Source: Balaenoptera acutorostrata (taxonomy: Eukaryota > Chordata > Mammalia > Artiodactyla > Balaenopteridae). From it: a stretch of DNA of 64,000 bases. The notes under the pieces are model-generated. The model was not told the origin of the DNA, made no database searches, and saw only the letters and a list, made by a program, of their open reading frames with translations. Made by a program: the position numbers and the translations under genes. Positions 47,956 through 60,600 of the stretch are shown in pieces; position 1 is the stretch's first letter; each line of letters starts with the position of its first letter. Location: contig NC_080078.1 of the NCBI RefSeq assembly GCF_949987535.1, positions 55,144,207 to 55,208,206 on the forward strand. Direction: 5' to 3'.

Positions 47956-49950
47956 TTTTATTTGCTGGAATTGGAAAGTATTGTGAGCCCAACAGCAAGG
48001 CCCTGACAATGGAGGATAATTTTAAATGACCCAACAGCAACTCAGCCCCCGGAGACACACTTCACTCTGCAAAGTCAAGACAAAACAGATTCTTCTTGTG
48101 TCTGTCATGAAAATACTGGATTCTGCAAGTACATTATAGAAGTCACTCAATACTCAGTTTGACCTTGGAGGCGCCACAGAGATAAAGAAGCAGATCTTGG
48201 TTTATATCATTCCAGTTAAGGGAAAAATAAATGATGTAATCATATTTCCCTGTGTATTGGCAGTATAGACTGCAATTCTCAAACGTTGCTTTTTGATTGT
48301 TTTTAATTGGCATCTATCATCTGGTATGCAAAAAGATTCTTAATAAATGTTTTGGGGAAATTAAAATCCAATCTTAAATATTGTTTTTTAACAGTAATTT
48401 CTATTAATTTGAGTCATCTTTTTTTCTTCTACTTTCTATTTTGACATTCTTAAGGCAGGGCCATATTTGAGACTCTCATAATTCATACAGGTTCAAAGTT
48501 TTGTCACATTTATTCCTTTTAAGGGTACTACAAATGTAACCATAGAAAACTATTGTTTTCATAACTCAAAATTCCACAACATTTACTGGATATGGTGCAG
48601 TGATAGTGAAACATCCTGCAGTTGTCAGAATTGGATGTTGGCTTTGAAGAGGAAATTGAATATCCTTTTGAAGTTTAAGGTGAGGGTGACAGTCAAAAGT
48701 AAATGTCAAATATGTTGTTTTTAATTCCTTATAACATAAATGGAAAAGAGAAGTTCTATTAATTTCCTTTGAGATTCAAATGGAAAATAAAACAGGTTTG
48801 AGATGACATTTAAAATCAGGAAGAGCCTACTTGAGTTTTTGCTAGAAAAATATTATTTTCTAGAATGTGAGTTTGTCAGTGAATTAGTGAATCTTTTCCC
48901 TCCATTGCCTTGCTAACCACAGATACCATCAGTGCTCTTTGAATTTTATTTTTCTTCTCATGAAGTCTTCTCTACCACCATGTTGGATAATTGGTCACTG
49001 CAGCAGATCTCACTGCTCCTCATTGCTTGGCAACAGAAGAAGAGAAACTAATTAAAAAATCCCTGCTCCCTCTCAGCAAACCAAAGTCTGATTCTATTAC
49101 TGTAACCTGGAGTATCAGGAAGCAAATCTAAGCCTAGAGCACTGGTATCCCTTCCTTCCCCATCTAAGACACTGTCCCACCTCCCATAAGGTGCCAACAA
49201 GACCCACCCAATCATTTATTATGAAGCATATAACCCAGACTAAAATACATGATGACAACTTGGTCAGGGAACCACCAGTGGTCCCTCTATGGTTCCTTCT
49301 GTGTGAATCCTATTGCTCATTTCTTGGAACTAACCAAAGTAAAATGACTTAATAAAACCTTCATGGCAGAAACAGACAAACTAATAGCCAGAGAATTTCA
49401 ACTAAATTGCCCTGACAGAAACTTGTTAGTCTTCAAATCCAATTTATCTTTCAAATCCAGTTGCTCTCCTTTATGCAGAGTTCTTTTAAAAGTTTTTTGG
49501 AGGTTTGAGACCAGAGGAAACCAGCAGGACATAGAGGAGTAGGGTAATCACTCTTTAAATAAGCAATTACATCTCTGGCATTGTTGAAATAAATTCTTTC
49601 CTGGCGAAGACTTAAACCTTGTGTCAAGTGATGAGGCTAATAAGAAGTTTCTGTTCCATGAAACCACCTAAAAGGACAAGCATAGCTGGCAGGCTCTTAA
49701 CCCTGGCATTCAGCTTCAATACTGTTTTGGTGGCAGGTCTTCCCTTTCAGTTCTGTGGTTTTGCTTCCATATTAACTATTTTGGCTGTAGAGCAAGATGA
49801 GAACAACAAAGCCCTAACGCTCTGTGTCGCAGCATCTCCATGTGTGCCTCCACTTTGTCTGTTAGGTTGGCCGTAGGCCTCACCAGCCATGAGGAAATGA
49901 TGATTTTTTTTTTTTCTCAGGAATTGTTTTGGATGAGGAAAGAGAGTCCA
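47956..49950. other. Unique sequence, no gene recognised
   Basis: No nameable repeat. Open frames such as 49619-49876 (plus) show no motif. T-run at about 49902-49914. Confidence 0.4.
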
Positions 49951-49959
49951 TGACCTCCT

Positions 49960-50125
49960 CGTTAATTCATTCTAAGACCTTGAAGTGATTATTTAACTTA
50001 TCAGAGCCTTACATTCTAACTTTGGAAAAGAAAATCAAACACGTTTCCTCCAGCCCATGTGCTGGACTGTTCTGAAGTTTGATTGAGTTATGTAAAGTGT
50101 TTTAGAAATCATAAAGATTTATGTA
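49960..50125 (+). mobile_element. Possible MIR fragment
   Basis: GTGATTATTTAACTTATCAG, AGCCTTACATTCTAACTTTG, then TGAGTTATGTAAAGTGTTTT and AGAA follow the MIR 3' half at high divergence. Confidence 0.4.
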
Positions 50126-51574
50126 AATAGAAGAAATGATGATATCACCTGGTCGTATTCACTTCCTGTCAATGTTACATTATTTAGTCTTCTTACAAGG
50201 GGTCAGCCATATTCTCGTGATGTTAAAATCCCTTTAGAATTCACTATCTGAAAGGAGAAAGCCCTTTTTTGACATGATGAAATTTCAACAAATTTTGAAT
50301 AGTTTTTACTCACTCTTAGTCTCTACAACACACTTAAAAATATTTATAAACTATTTCAACCCTGCTTTGTCTTTCTTTCTGCTTAATGTACTTAAACTAA
50401 TACTTCTGTTAGTCTAAGAACCATTCAGTTTCCTCAGATTAGAACCCCTTTCAACTGCTCATTCACACTCTGATGAAAATTCAGTAGTTGATATTTCTAC
50501 ATCACATTTCTCTTTATCTCTTCCTGATCCTATTTCCTCATTTTCCCTCATAGTCTCACATATCTGCAGGATCGATACAGCATTTTCTCACTCACATCTA
50601 GGAGCTCATTTCCTGGCAAGAGGTTCAGGGTCTCACTTCAGAGTCTATACCCCAACCCCCAGCCCGTTAACAGCTCCTGCTTCCAGAAGCCGAATTAATC
50701 TTTGTAGTCCCATATAATACAGATTATTCACAGGTGCGTTCTGTCCCATATTCAGCACTGGGGGACTTCATTTGAGTCATATTCCTCATTAATTATTGAA
50801 ATAAGAGGAGGGGTCATTCTAGATAATTAAAGGACTGAAGTGGAAGAGCAGGTACTAACATTGCCCTGGATGTCAGAGCACAGGTGTGCATACTTCTTCC
50901 TTCATTGCAACAAAAGTGTATACATATTAAGAATGCTTATTTTAGGTGTAAATCTGCCTCTCAAGTTCTCCAACCCATAAGAATATTTGACACATATGCA
51001 TTATATTAGTTACCTCAGTCACCTCAGTCACCTCCAATAAGAGGCGATTCGTGCAGTGTTCTAACTCAACACCCAGGATCTTTTATATATGCCTTGGAGA
51101 GGAAACAGTATTGAGTCATCCAAGCTTCTTGATTTTGCAGCTTAGAGGCATGGGTTAGTAAACTGCTGTGATATCAAGTGCATGCATGGGGAAAGCATTT
51201 TGTTGAGTATTTTTATAAGGAATTAGTCAATGTAATTGCGGGCTGTAAAGAGATTGTTACACAACCTCATTACATGTTGTAAACACTTCATCACATGACA
51301 TCTTTCCGTGTCATAAATACATCATCAGAGACCATTATGTTCTCTAAGGATGACTTCTCACATCCATTCATCATACAAAAATGAATAAATGCCTAAGGAA
51401 AATGTAGTCTGTGAAGTTTTTCACAGCTATGATAACTCCATCTGTAGATTTCTTATGATGTTGTCACATGCTGTTACACGGCATGAAGATAAGTGTATTT
51501 TCTCTTTGCTCTGTATTCTTACAACCACCTTTAGCTAAAGGTAATAAAATCTGACCTAGATAATTTGTAAAAGA
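50126..51574. other. Unique sequence, no gene recognised
   Basis: No nameable repeat or supported exon. Confidence 0.4.
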
Positions 51575-51665
51575 ATATTTAAAGAAAGAGGAGAAAAAGA
51601 AGAAGAAAGGAAAAGAAGAGAGGGGAAGGAGGAGGAGAAGGAGAAGGAGAAAGAAATGGAAAAGA
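51575..51665. repeat. Purine-rich (GA/GAA/GGA) tract
   Basis: About 90 bases are almost entirely A and G on the plus strand, with GAA, GGA and GAG units. Homopurine tracts like this can adopt triplex structure. Confidence 0.85.
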
Positions 51666-52669
51666 ACAATTTAAAACTATTTAAAATAATTGTGTACTAC
51701 AGACCTATCCATGTTGGTGGGCACATGTTCATTCTTTCAGACATGTTTGACTTTAGATGTGTTTTACAATTAATTTACATAAAGCACTAGAACTGGTCAC
51801 TCTCTGTGCTTAGTGTTTCAATTTAATTTCAGTTTATTCTCTAGGGCCACACATTGTATATTGTCATTAATTCACAGTTTCTCCCTTTTTGAACCACTCC
51901 TTCTCAATACCCAGTTTTTACCATGTGGGACAGAGGAGGACATCTATAAAATAAAATCAGACCAAAGAAATGGTTTCCAAGCTTGTTCTATGAAGCCATG
52001 CATTATTCTTGGGTCTCCAAAGCCTCCGAGAGAGAGGCTGGTGGGCAAGGCAGTCTCAAGGCCCCCCTCCTACCCCAACCATGGAAGTTCCACTTTCATC
52101 TGTTTTCAAATTGATGAAAACAGATGAATATCAGAGTGTAGAATCCACTAACCTAAGTAATAGTCATATTTCTTTGGGCTTTAAACTCTCAAGATCTTTT
52201 ATTTTTATATGTTTACCAGGGATCATCAGGGGACGGTGGTAGCAGGCAAAAGGCGCTTTCAAGGAGGGCCCTTGGCCTATGACTCCCATTTATTAATGCC
52301 TATAAATTTAGACTTTTGAAATTATCATCAAGTGAAGTCATGTATAGCCATTGTGTTTGTGTGTGCCCATGTGTATGTGTGTTGTGTTAATTTCTTAAAC
52401 AAAAACATTTAAACATCCCATAATTTCTGTGACCCTGAATTGGCATTGCTTCATTTTCAAATGTATAGGGGTCTCAAACCATGGAAATTGCTTACCCACT
52501 TCTTGACCTCTAGGGGGTTCTGATGATCAACTAGCAATAACCCGGTAAAATCCAAGCTATGCCTTCCATCTTCAAGTCTAGGAAATCATCTCTGGGGGTT
52601 GTGAACTCCTTTTGAGAATCAAAGCACTCTCCAACACCAACTGGGCTCTTTTTAAGGACTAAGAACTGT
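51666..52669. other. Unique sequence, no gene recognised
   Basis: No nameable repeat. Overlapping short open frames at 51813-52242 on the plus strand lack motifs. Confidence 0.4.
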
Positions 52670-52815
52670 GCAGATCACTTTTTGATCCCAACAACAGCCT
52701 ATTATTATTCCTACTTCCGATGAGGAAAGTGAGGTTTAGAGAGGTTAAACAAGCCAAAATCAAACATAGTAAATGGCAGGGTCATTCCAACACAAGCAGG
52801 CTGCTTCCAGAGACC
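52670..52815 (-). mobile_element. MIR SINE, antisense
   Basis: CACTTTTTGATCCCAACAAC, then CTACTTCCGATGAGGAAAG, TGAGGTTTAGAGAGGTTAAA and GGCAGGGTCATTCCAACACA are the reverse complement of MIR. Confidence 0.7.
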
Positions 52816-53294
52816 AAGAGACTAACTACTGAGTTCCATCTGGATTAAGGTTAACACAAATTACTGCACTTTTTCACTTTGGAACATATTGGAAATGGCC
52901 AAGAGTTAACCCAAGAAAGGAGAAATTTGCTTCTTGTTTATGTAGTTTTGCTTTATGTACCCTAATTGAGGATGGTAAAATGAAATGAAAAATTAAATTT
53001 TCTGAAATTCATGAACTAAACAAGTATAAATGAAATTTAAATAATTAAATGTCTAAATGATGTTTTTGGTTAAATTTGCAATTATTTAAGCTTGAAACTC
53101 ACTAAATCTTTTGAATTTATATGTATGTGTGTATATTTGTGTATTTTATGTATAGATACATATATGTGCATATATATACAAAATTTACCTATAAATACAC
53201 ATATATAAAATAACCTAAAGACATAGTAAAATAACTTCTTTAAAAAATGCATTTAGACGTAGCATGGAACCTTATGACTAGGAAGAATCAAAGG

Positions 53295-54650
53295 TCAGAA
53301 TACATAAAGAACACCTACAACTCAAAAAATAAAGAAACAAACAACCCAATTCAAAAATGGGCAAAGGACCTGAACAGACCTTTTTCCAAAGATGATATAC
53401 AAATGGTCAATAAACACATGAAAAGATGCTCAACATCTCTAGTGATTAGAGAAATCAAAATCAAAATCTTGATGAGACACCATTTCATACCCATTAGGAT
53501 AGCTACTATAAAAACAAAAACAGAAAACAATAAGTAGTGACAAAGATGAACACTTGTGCACTGCTGGTGGGAATGTAAAATGGTACAGTTGCTATGTAAA
53601 ACAGTTTGGTGTTTTCTCAAAAAAATTAAACATAGAAATATCATATGATACATCATTTCCACTTTTGGGTATACTGTATGCCCAAAAGAAGTGAAAGTAG
53701 GGACTCAAGTACTTGTATACCAATGTTCATATCAGAATTATTTACAATAACCGAAAGGTAAAACAACCCAAATATCCATCAACAGAATGGATGTATATGC
53801 ACACAGTGAGGTATATGCATACAATGGAATATTATTTAGCCATAAAAGAAAAGAAGTTCTGATACATGATACACCATGGATGAACTGTGAAAATATTATA
53901 TGTGAAATATGTCAGAAAATAAATACAGTAAGTCCCCTACATACGAACCTTCAAGTTGCAAACCTTCAAAGATGCGAACGTGCGTTCCATCAATGTCAGG
54001 CATGAGTGAAACTGCAGCTTGCCCTCCATTTCCTATTGCTAATGATCCTTCAGTTCTACCATCTGCCACCTCCTCTCCCTCCTCCAGTCAGTAACTCTTC
54101 TTGCCTGTTCATTCGGTGCCAGCCCCTGTATGCCAGCTGTTGTACTGTACTACTGTACATTTCAAGGTACTGTACTGTAAGATAAAAAATGTTTTCTTTA
54201 TTTTTTTGTGTTTGTTTTTTATGTACTATTTCTGTGAAAAGTATTATAAACCTATTACAGTACAGTACCATATAGCCTATTGTGTTAGTTGGGTACCTAG
54301 GCTAACTTTGTTGGACTTACAAACACTCTCTAGGAATGGAACTCATTCATATGTAGGGGACCTACTGTACTGTAAATTCCACTTATACGAGGTACCTAGA
54401 ATGGGCAAATTCAGAGGGAAAAAGTAGAAGGGTGATTGCCTATTTCCAAGGGCATGGGGATGTAAGGGGTTACCATTTAATGGGTACAAAGTTTCTTTTT
54501 AGAAATGATGAAAAAGTTCTGGAAATGGATAAAAGTGATAGTTGCACAGCATTGTGAATGTACTTTAATACCACTGATCGTATACTTAAAAATGCTTAAA
54601 ATGGTAAATTTTATATTACCGATTTTATATTGTATCACAATAAAAATAAA
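53295..54650 (+). mobile_element. L1M 3' end split by a DNA transposon
   Basis: The plus strand encodes the C-terminal part of L1 ORF2p (KWAKDLNRPFSKDDIQMVNK, then HMKRCSTSLVIREIKIKI). Broken frames containing GGGAATGTAAAATGGTACAG and the WNI-type 3' end follow. The L1M 3' UTR resumes after the insertion at 53926-54367 (TTCCACTTATACGAGGTACC, AAAAGTTCTGGAAATGGATA) and closes with ACAATAAAAATAAAG. The copy is inert. Confidence 0.9.
53926..54367. mobile_element. Tigger/pogo-like MITE, complete
   Basis: A 442-base non-autonomous DNA transposon. Its ends form terminal inverted repeats: CAGTAAGTCCCCTACATACG at the left, and the reverse complement of the right end reads CAGTAGGTCCCCTACATATG. It is flanked by TA on both sides (53924-53925 and 54368-54369), the target site of Tc1/mariner-pogo transposases. 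Removing the element and one TA leaves an uninterrupted L1 3' UTR. The interior has GTACTGTACTGTA-type repeats and no transposase frame. The exact subfamily name is not certain. Confidence 0.9.
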
Positions 54651-54958
54651 GAATTAATGGTGAATATTTGTTCAAAGATTTCTTTTAAATTATCAAAATT
54701 ATATCCTCTAATTCATAAGCTTATTATTTTTAAAAATTCTGGCCATATAAATGGCCACCATACTTCTAGGTGAGAAGTTCAGCTCTTTACTGAATAAAGA
54801 AGTCTTGATCTACCTCATACAGTCTCCTTGCTTGTTCTCTGTACATTAAGATTATAATGTTACCATGAAAAGGAAATATTATACCCTAAAAATAGATGCA
54901 TTCAGTATGCACTGGGCATAACACAGTTATAACTAGGTTCGTCCTTCACAGCACACTG

Positions 54959-54985
54959 GAGAGAGAGAGAGAAGGAGAGAGAGAT
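54959..54985. repeat. (GA)n simple repeat
   Basis: GA dinucleotide tract with one GAAG interruption. Confidence 0.9.
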
Positions 54986-57900
54986 ATTGAGAAAAACTTA
55001 GAAACGAATCACATTGAAAGTAAATAGCCTTATTTTCCATGCATCCTTAAATTTGAAGAGCTAAACCCAAAGGATTCTATGGTGACAGAAATAAAGTTTG
55101 ACTCAACTTAACAGGAAAAGCCTGACTCATTAAACTCAAAACCCTGACTCTTACAGAAGGTGTTTGGAGGCAAATCCTTGATATGTTGATTCCCTAGAAG
55201 AGAAGAATAGATGGGAAATGATCTCACACACCCAACATGTAATGAAAGGAAAAGATGAGTGAATCCATCACTATGTTGATATTTGGAGGAGCTGAAAATA
55301 TGCAGTGTTACTTAAGAAATAGTCTTAAATAATTTCCAACCAGAATTTATAGGACCCAGAGGTAATTCCACTGGTCAAGGTTTTTAGCTTGCTTTGTAAC
55401 ACTGCCCAAAGGCCCTAAATAATTGCGTGTCTTTTGACTCAATGTGGCCGTACAATATAGATAATGATGGGAGAAAATAATGTACTAAAACTGATCTGTG
55501 ACCTGTTTCACCTCCTAGCATATTTTTTGTGTCCACAATAAGGGGAACAGTAAATATCCTTTTCTGTGGCTTCTTTCACAAAATGGGAAAGAAAAAAAAG
55601 GAAGTGGGTAGAAAACTTTGCTCCCTGTGTATGTGATTTAAGGGGATTTGCTTCAGAGCAGACTTCAATACCCTGGCGAATGGACAGAGACAATAAACCA
55701 GCACAAGGCAATGTCCAAACCTTCCACTCACACACGTGCCCACACACTCACTCTCTCTTGCCGTTTTTCCTCCTTCTGCTTGCTCTGCAGCTTTTCTGTA
55801 CTAATCCATTGATTGTCTGCTTTAGTGTGCAGGGAACATATACCCTCTCATAAAACCTTTCTTTCATGCAAAGAATCCTCATCAAAGCATGAGGAATGCT
55901 CACCGAAGTATTCAGAGGCATGTAAAGGTGACAGTGATCACAGAGACCACAATAAGAAGGAATCAACTGCTAGCTTTACTTCCAGGTAAAAGAGGAGAGG
56001 TGTACAGGGCCTCAGACTAGATTTGCATTCTCTGCTTTCCTTTCTACCTACAGCACCAAATTAGAGGGTAGCTAGCGGAGCCTCCCTCACTGGGAAGAGG
56101 GGATAGCATTGCTGTGGGCATTGCAAGAATGTTTCAGAGGAGGAAGGGGCTGGGCACCGGGCAAAGGAACTCGGGGCGTGGAGCGGGGGCATTGTGCATG
56201 TTTAAGGAGCTCAAACCTCTTCCACAAATTAAGTGAAATACTTTAAAAGGAAACAATATTCCTTATGTTTTATTTGTTTCAGCTACTTGGTTACAACTCC
56301 ACATGGGTCCAATTAATGGAGGAAATAGAGTATTTTATAAGCCCAGGACTCTCCGTCAATCTGTGACCAAGGAAAATTCTTTGCCTTAATCACCATACAT
56401 TCCTATCGGATAGCTTGTTATGTTGCCAAAATAATTATCCCAAGCTTAAGAAAAGATTGTGAATGGTCACTCCCCCAAAAGATTTAATGGTTGGGTAGTA
56501 GAATGCTCCTGTTCGTAAATTAATAGTGAACTTTGTCCTCTTTCATAATATTTGTATGTGTATTTTTAAGTAACTCTTAATACTGCACTATTTTATGTGT
56601 ATTTATGTGCACACACATGCGCACACACACATGGGCCATTGAAAGCCAAGTTTTCTGTAAATCTGAGAACTGAAAGGCAGCATGGATGCCCTGAAAGTTC
56701 TGTTTTCAGGAAATGAATTCCCTTGCTCAGCCCAGATGCTATGCTCACCAAAAAAAAAAAAAAAGAACAGCTTTTAATTGATCATGCAAATAACAAAACG
56801 TCCTGGAAACTAGAAAAGTTAAAAAGTAAAGGAAAGAAAGCAAAAGAAGCAAAAAAAAAAAAAAAAAATCATTCAATTTCTCCAAATTTTAAGGAAAAGA
56901 AAACCAACTCTAAACATTTCTGAATGGAGAAAAATATCCAAAGTTAATGGGAACAGAATGCTGGAGATTTCCATCATAAAGGCTTTTTCTTTGCGTTCTC
57001 TTCCATCAGATGGAATAATGACAGACATTTCACAAAATTCCTAATTTTCTCAGAGTTTTCACAATTCTAATCTTCCAAAATAAACTGTTTGAATATTTTT
57101 TCTTTCTGAGAAGGATCATCTTAAATATGTCTTTTATTTTCCTTCTGTCATATGCAAAGAAAACCAGAAAGAGAGATCTCAAGTTAGTACCTAATGAAGG
57201 TAAAGGGTCAGCAATCCCAGAGTGATTGAGATAAGCAAGGGTGTCATTTTGAGTGTTACCCCCATATGCATTCATCCCAACTTTCTATTCAGACACCATA
57301 AAAGGCAGCCAGTCCAAGTTCACCAGCTGAAGTATAGACTGTGTGAACATTCCTAATCTCTGAAGAGCATGGCAAAATAAATAATCATTCGACCCACTTT
57401 TGTTTCTGCTTTTCCCTTCCCTCCACACCTATAAATATAGTTTATTGTATACATAGCTTTTAGGGTCAAGTATTAATGGTGAGAACCATTAAGAGGGCAA
57501 AGGTCAGTGGCTCCTGACTTCAGTGACCCTTAAATTTAATCTAGCGTGGTAGGAATAGAATTAAAAGTGATGAACTTGCAAAGTGTGATAAAACCTGCTT
57601 TACTTACACAATTGAGCAGCAACAGAGGAATGAAAGAAATTTAAACAATAAAAATGAACTTTGTGATCTAATTACAGCCCCAGAGTAAAAGGTGAACATT
57701 CACAGCCAACTGCCACGCACTAAGGCCAAACTCTGACATCTTTAAAATATCATGTGGTTCTGGGATCCAGCCGCTGTTTCGGAATTTTATCAAACAAACA
57801 CTGATCTTTATTTTTATTTAGCTTTATGTCCACTTCAATAAGAGAGATGACAAGACAGCTTTTTGGAAAATATAGAAACCAATTTCTTCAGCCCAGCTGA

Positions 57901-59450
57901 ACTTTATCGTTCAAAATAAATCCTTCAAATCAGTCACATTTACACCTATTTTTTATCCGTTTCAACTTGAGAACTTATTAGTGTTCTAGTCTTTTCTTTT
58001 GCTCATCTTTCCTCCACCTGTTTTTATTTAAATAATTAAGTTATTTTCCCTTGTGATTTGAAAGATAATTTCAATTTACCCATTTTTAAAAAAATACCAG
58101 CAATGCATTCTTTCTGATTTTGTATTACTATCATTTCCCATCAATAATTCCTTTCCTGAATTGTTTAAACGTAGTTTAAAAAACCAACTTTCAAGAGGTT
58201 GATTAATTTAAGGGTGGTTTTCAACTTTTTATTTTGTTAGGTTTTTTAAAAGTTGCCAGAATGAACACTGTGGTGGTGTGTGAAATCAGAGGTATCAGTA
58301 TAAGTTCATGGTTTTACATAAACATATACAGATGGGTAGATACAGAAATAGATACACATGTTTTTGTATATATGGGTTAGTATACATATATATTTTTCCT
58401 AAGTAGCAATAAGGCATTAAATTTCCATATGTACCTGGGTCTGTTCCATGTTTACTATTCTTTTCCATTGGGTAATTTGTCTATTCATGCTTCGGTACCT
58501 CACTATTTTAATTTTCTAAGTTTTACAAGTATTTTTTTAACTCCTGTCAGGGCTACTTTCCCCTTGTGTCCAGATTCTTCTTTTAATCCATGGGCTGTAA
58601 ACTTGGGCTACATAAAGGCCAAGAAAAAAACACAAATGAATGATACTGACCGGGTTTAAGTAATAGGGAGTCGTGGAGACTATGGAAAATAGGAGAGTTT
58701 TCTGCATGTCCAAACTAAAGGAAACAGCTGCTCTTCACCTCCAGCCAACTGCTTCCCCGTGGGAATATAGGTCCAGTATTATAAGATTTAATTTTTCAGG
58801 ATGAGAGAAAACAACAGATTTTTATGAGAAAACTTCCAATTTTAAAATGTTAGCTCATTGGCAATGAATTGCAATTTCTTTCAGTTTTATGTTAAGCGCT
58901 GTACTGAGCCAAAAAGTAGAGCCATATGTAAGCTATATATGGCCCAAAGATTTCTAGTTTGCACACTCATCTGTGCACAAGAAGCTGCTGAGGAGTGATG
59001 TAAACAGAATTTTCTGCTGAATTTCACCCCAAATTGTTGAATAAATCAGTTTTTCAAAAGATTCATGCACTCATCTCAAAGATGAACCAAGGGAACAAAA
59101 ATGTCACAGGTTAGAATTCAAATGTGTAAATAGTTCCTATTCTCAAATTTCCAGAGGAAAAGGTATTAAATATCCTTATGAATGTTGTCCGATTGTTGTC
59201 TCAGTGTGTTTATTACACAAAGTGAAAGTGGTTAATTGCAAAATAGCTTTGAATGGAGTTTAAGTACTATTTATAATTTAAAATGAAATATATATGTGTC
59301 TTAAGCCATCAATACATGGAGAGAGACTAATTGTATTTTTTATTTCAGATTATTTTTCAAATATATTTTAAAAGATTTTCATTGTAAACCATGAAAACAA
59401 AAACTGAATTTAACAATACCATATGGTACAAAATATAAAGTATAAAATCT
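54986..59450. other. Long mostly unique stretch, no gene recognised
   Basis: About 4.5 kb without a repeat family I can name. It contains a CA-rich patch at about 56608-56632, A15 at 56750-56764, A18 at 56851-56868 and a TA/CA-rich patch near 58310-58400. The part at 57280-57900 is compositionally complex (for example GTGATCTAATTACAGCCCCA) and could be a conserved non-coding element, but this cannot be judged from one genome. Confidence 0.4.
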
Positions 59451-59459
59451 CTTTACCTC

Positions 59460-60600
59460 ATTCTCACCAAAAACAGATTCTTATGAATCCTTCACGCGTA
59501 CATACGTAAGACAAGTAAGTTAATACACTATATCATCATGAATATATTGTTCTGTATCTTGCTTTTTTTCACTTCCATATCAGTTGTTACGGAACTGCCT
59601 CATTCACTGTATTGGCGCAAAACATTCCATTATGTGGATTGTATTTAATTAATCCCTTAATCAATGGATATTTATATTATTTTTAGCTTTTGCTATTTCA
59701 AATAATGCTGAAATGTTAATCACAATGGCCAAGATATTATGGAAACAATCTAAGTGTCCATTGACAGATGAATGGATAAAGACATTATATATGTATGTGT
59801 ATATAATGGTATGTATATATGTGTGCATATATGTATGTCTAATGAAATGTTAAAAATAGAAGACCACAACATGGATGAACCTGGAAGTCATTATACTAAG
59901 TGAAACAAGCCATACAGAAAGTAAAAAACTGCATGATCAAACTTATATGTGGAATCTAAAAAAGTCAAATACATAGAAGCAGAGAGTATAACAGTGGTTA
60001 CCAAGGGTGGGTGGCAGGGAGGTGGGGGAAATGGGGAGATGTTGGTCAAATGGTACAAAGTTGTAGTTATGTAGGATGCCTAAGTCTATAGATCGCATGT
60101 ACAGCATGATGACTGTAGTTAATAATTACTGAATCCTGAAGATTTGCTAAGATAGTAAATTTCAGGTACTCTCATCACACACACACGCACACACACACAC
60201 ACACACACAAATAGTAACAATGTGGGGGGATTGTATGTTAATTAGCTTGACCATAGTAATTATTTCACTATATATGTATATATAGAGATATATAAAATCA
60301 TGTCATACACCTTAACTATATAGCATTTTATGAAAGAAAGTTAAATTATGAAGTTACATTTTTTGCAGTAAAAAAATATACTTAGAAACTGCTGTTTAAT
60401 TTCATGTAATTTATGTCAATAAAAACAATGCTTAACTTGATAAGAAACAGTGCTGAAATGAAAACCATTTACATGCACATGCAAGTGTATCTGTTGGATA
60501 AATCCTTAAAGATGTAATAGCTGGGTCAAAGGATGTGTATAATTCAAAACTTTTATATTTATTGCCCTCAAATAAGATAAAATGATTAAATATACAATTT
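59460..60600 (-). mobile_element. Antisense L1M remnant interrupted by a sense L1MA
   Basis: The plus strand shows TCTTGCTTTTTTTCACTTCC, CATTCCATTATGTGGATTGT and GCTTTTGCTATTTCAAATAA up to 59715. After the insertion it continues with GCAAGTGTATCTGTTGGATA and TAATAGCTGGGTCAAAGGAT (60461-60600). Together they follow the reverse complement of an old L1M 3' portion in unbroken order. Confidence 0.7.
59716..60450 (+). mobile_element. L1MA-type 3' end inserted in older L1
   Basis: ATGGATGAACCTGGAAGTCA, TAACAGTGGTTACCAAGGGT, AATGGGGAGATGTTGGTCAA, then TACAGCATGATGACTGTAGT and TTAATTAGCTTGACCATAGT match the L1MA 3' end in order. A CA microsatellite lies at 60176-60209. The 10-base host sequence TGCTGAAATG occurs on both sides (59706-59715 and 60451-60460), a target-site duplication. 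The poly-A tail has decayed. Confidence 0.85.

Noticed and set aside
369..60209. Short tandem repeats considered as a CRISPR-like or satellite array
   Set aside because: They are ordinary mammalian microsatellites (CA, GATA, GA, TAAA) without spacers or higher-order units.
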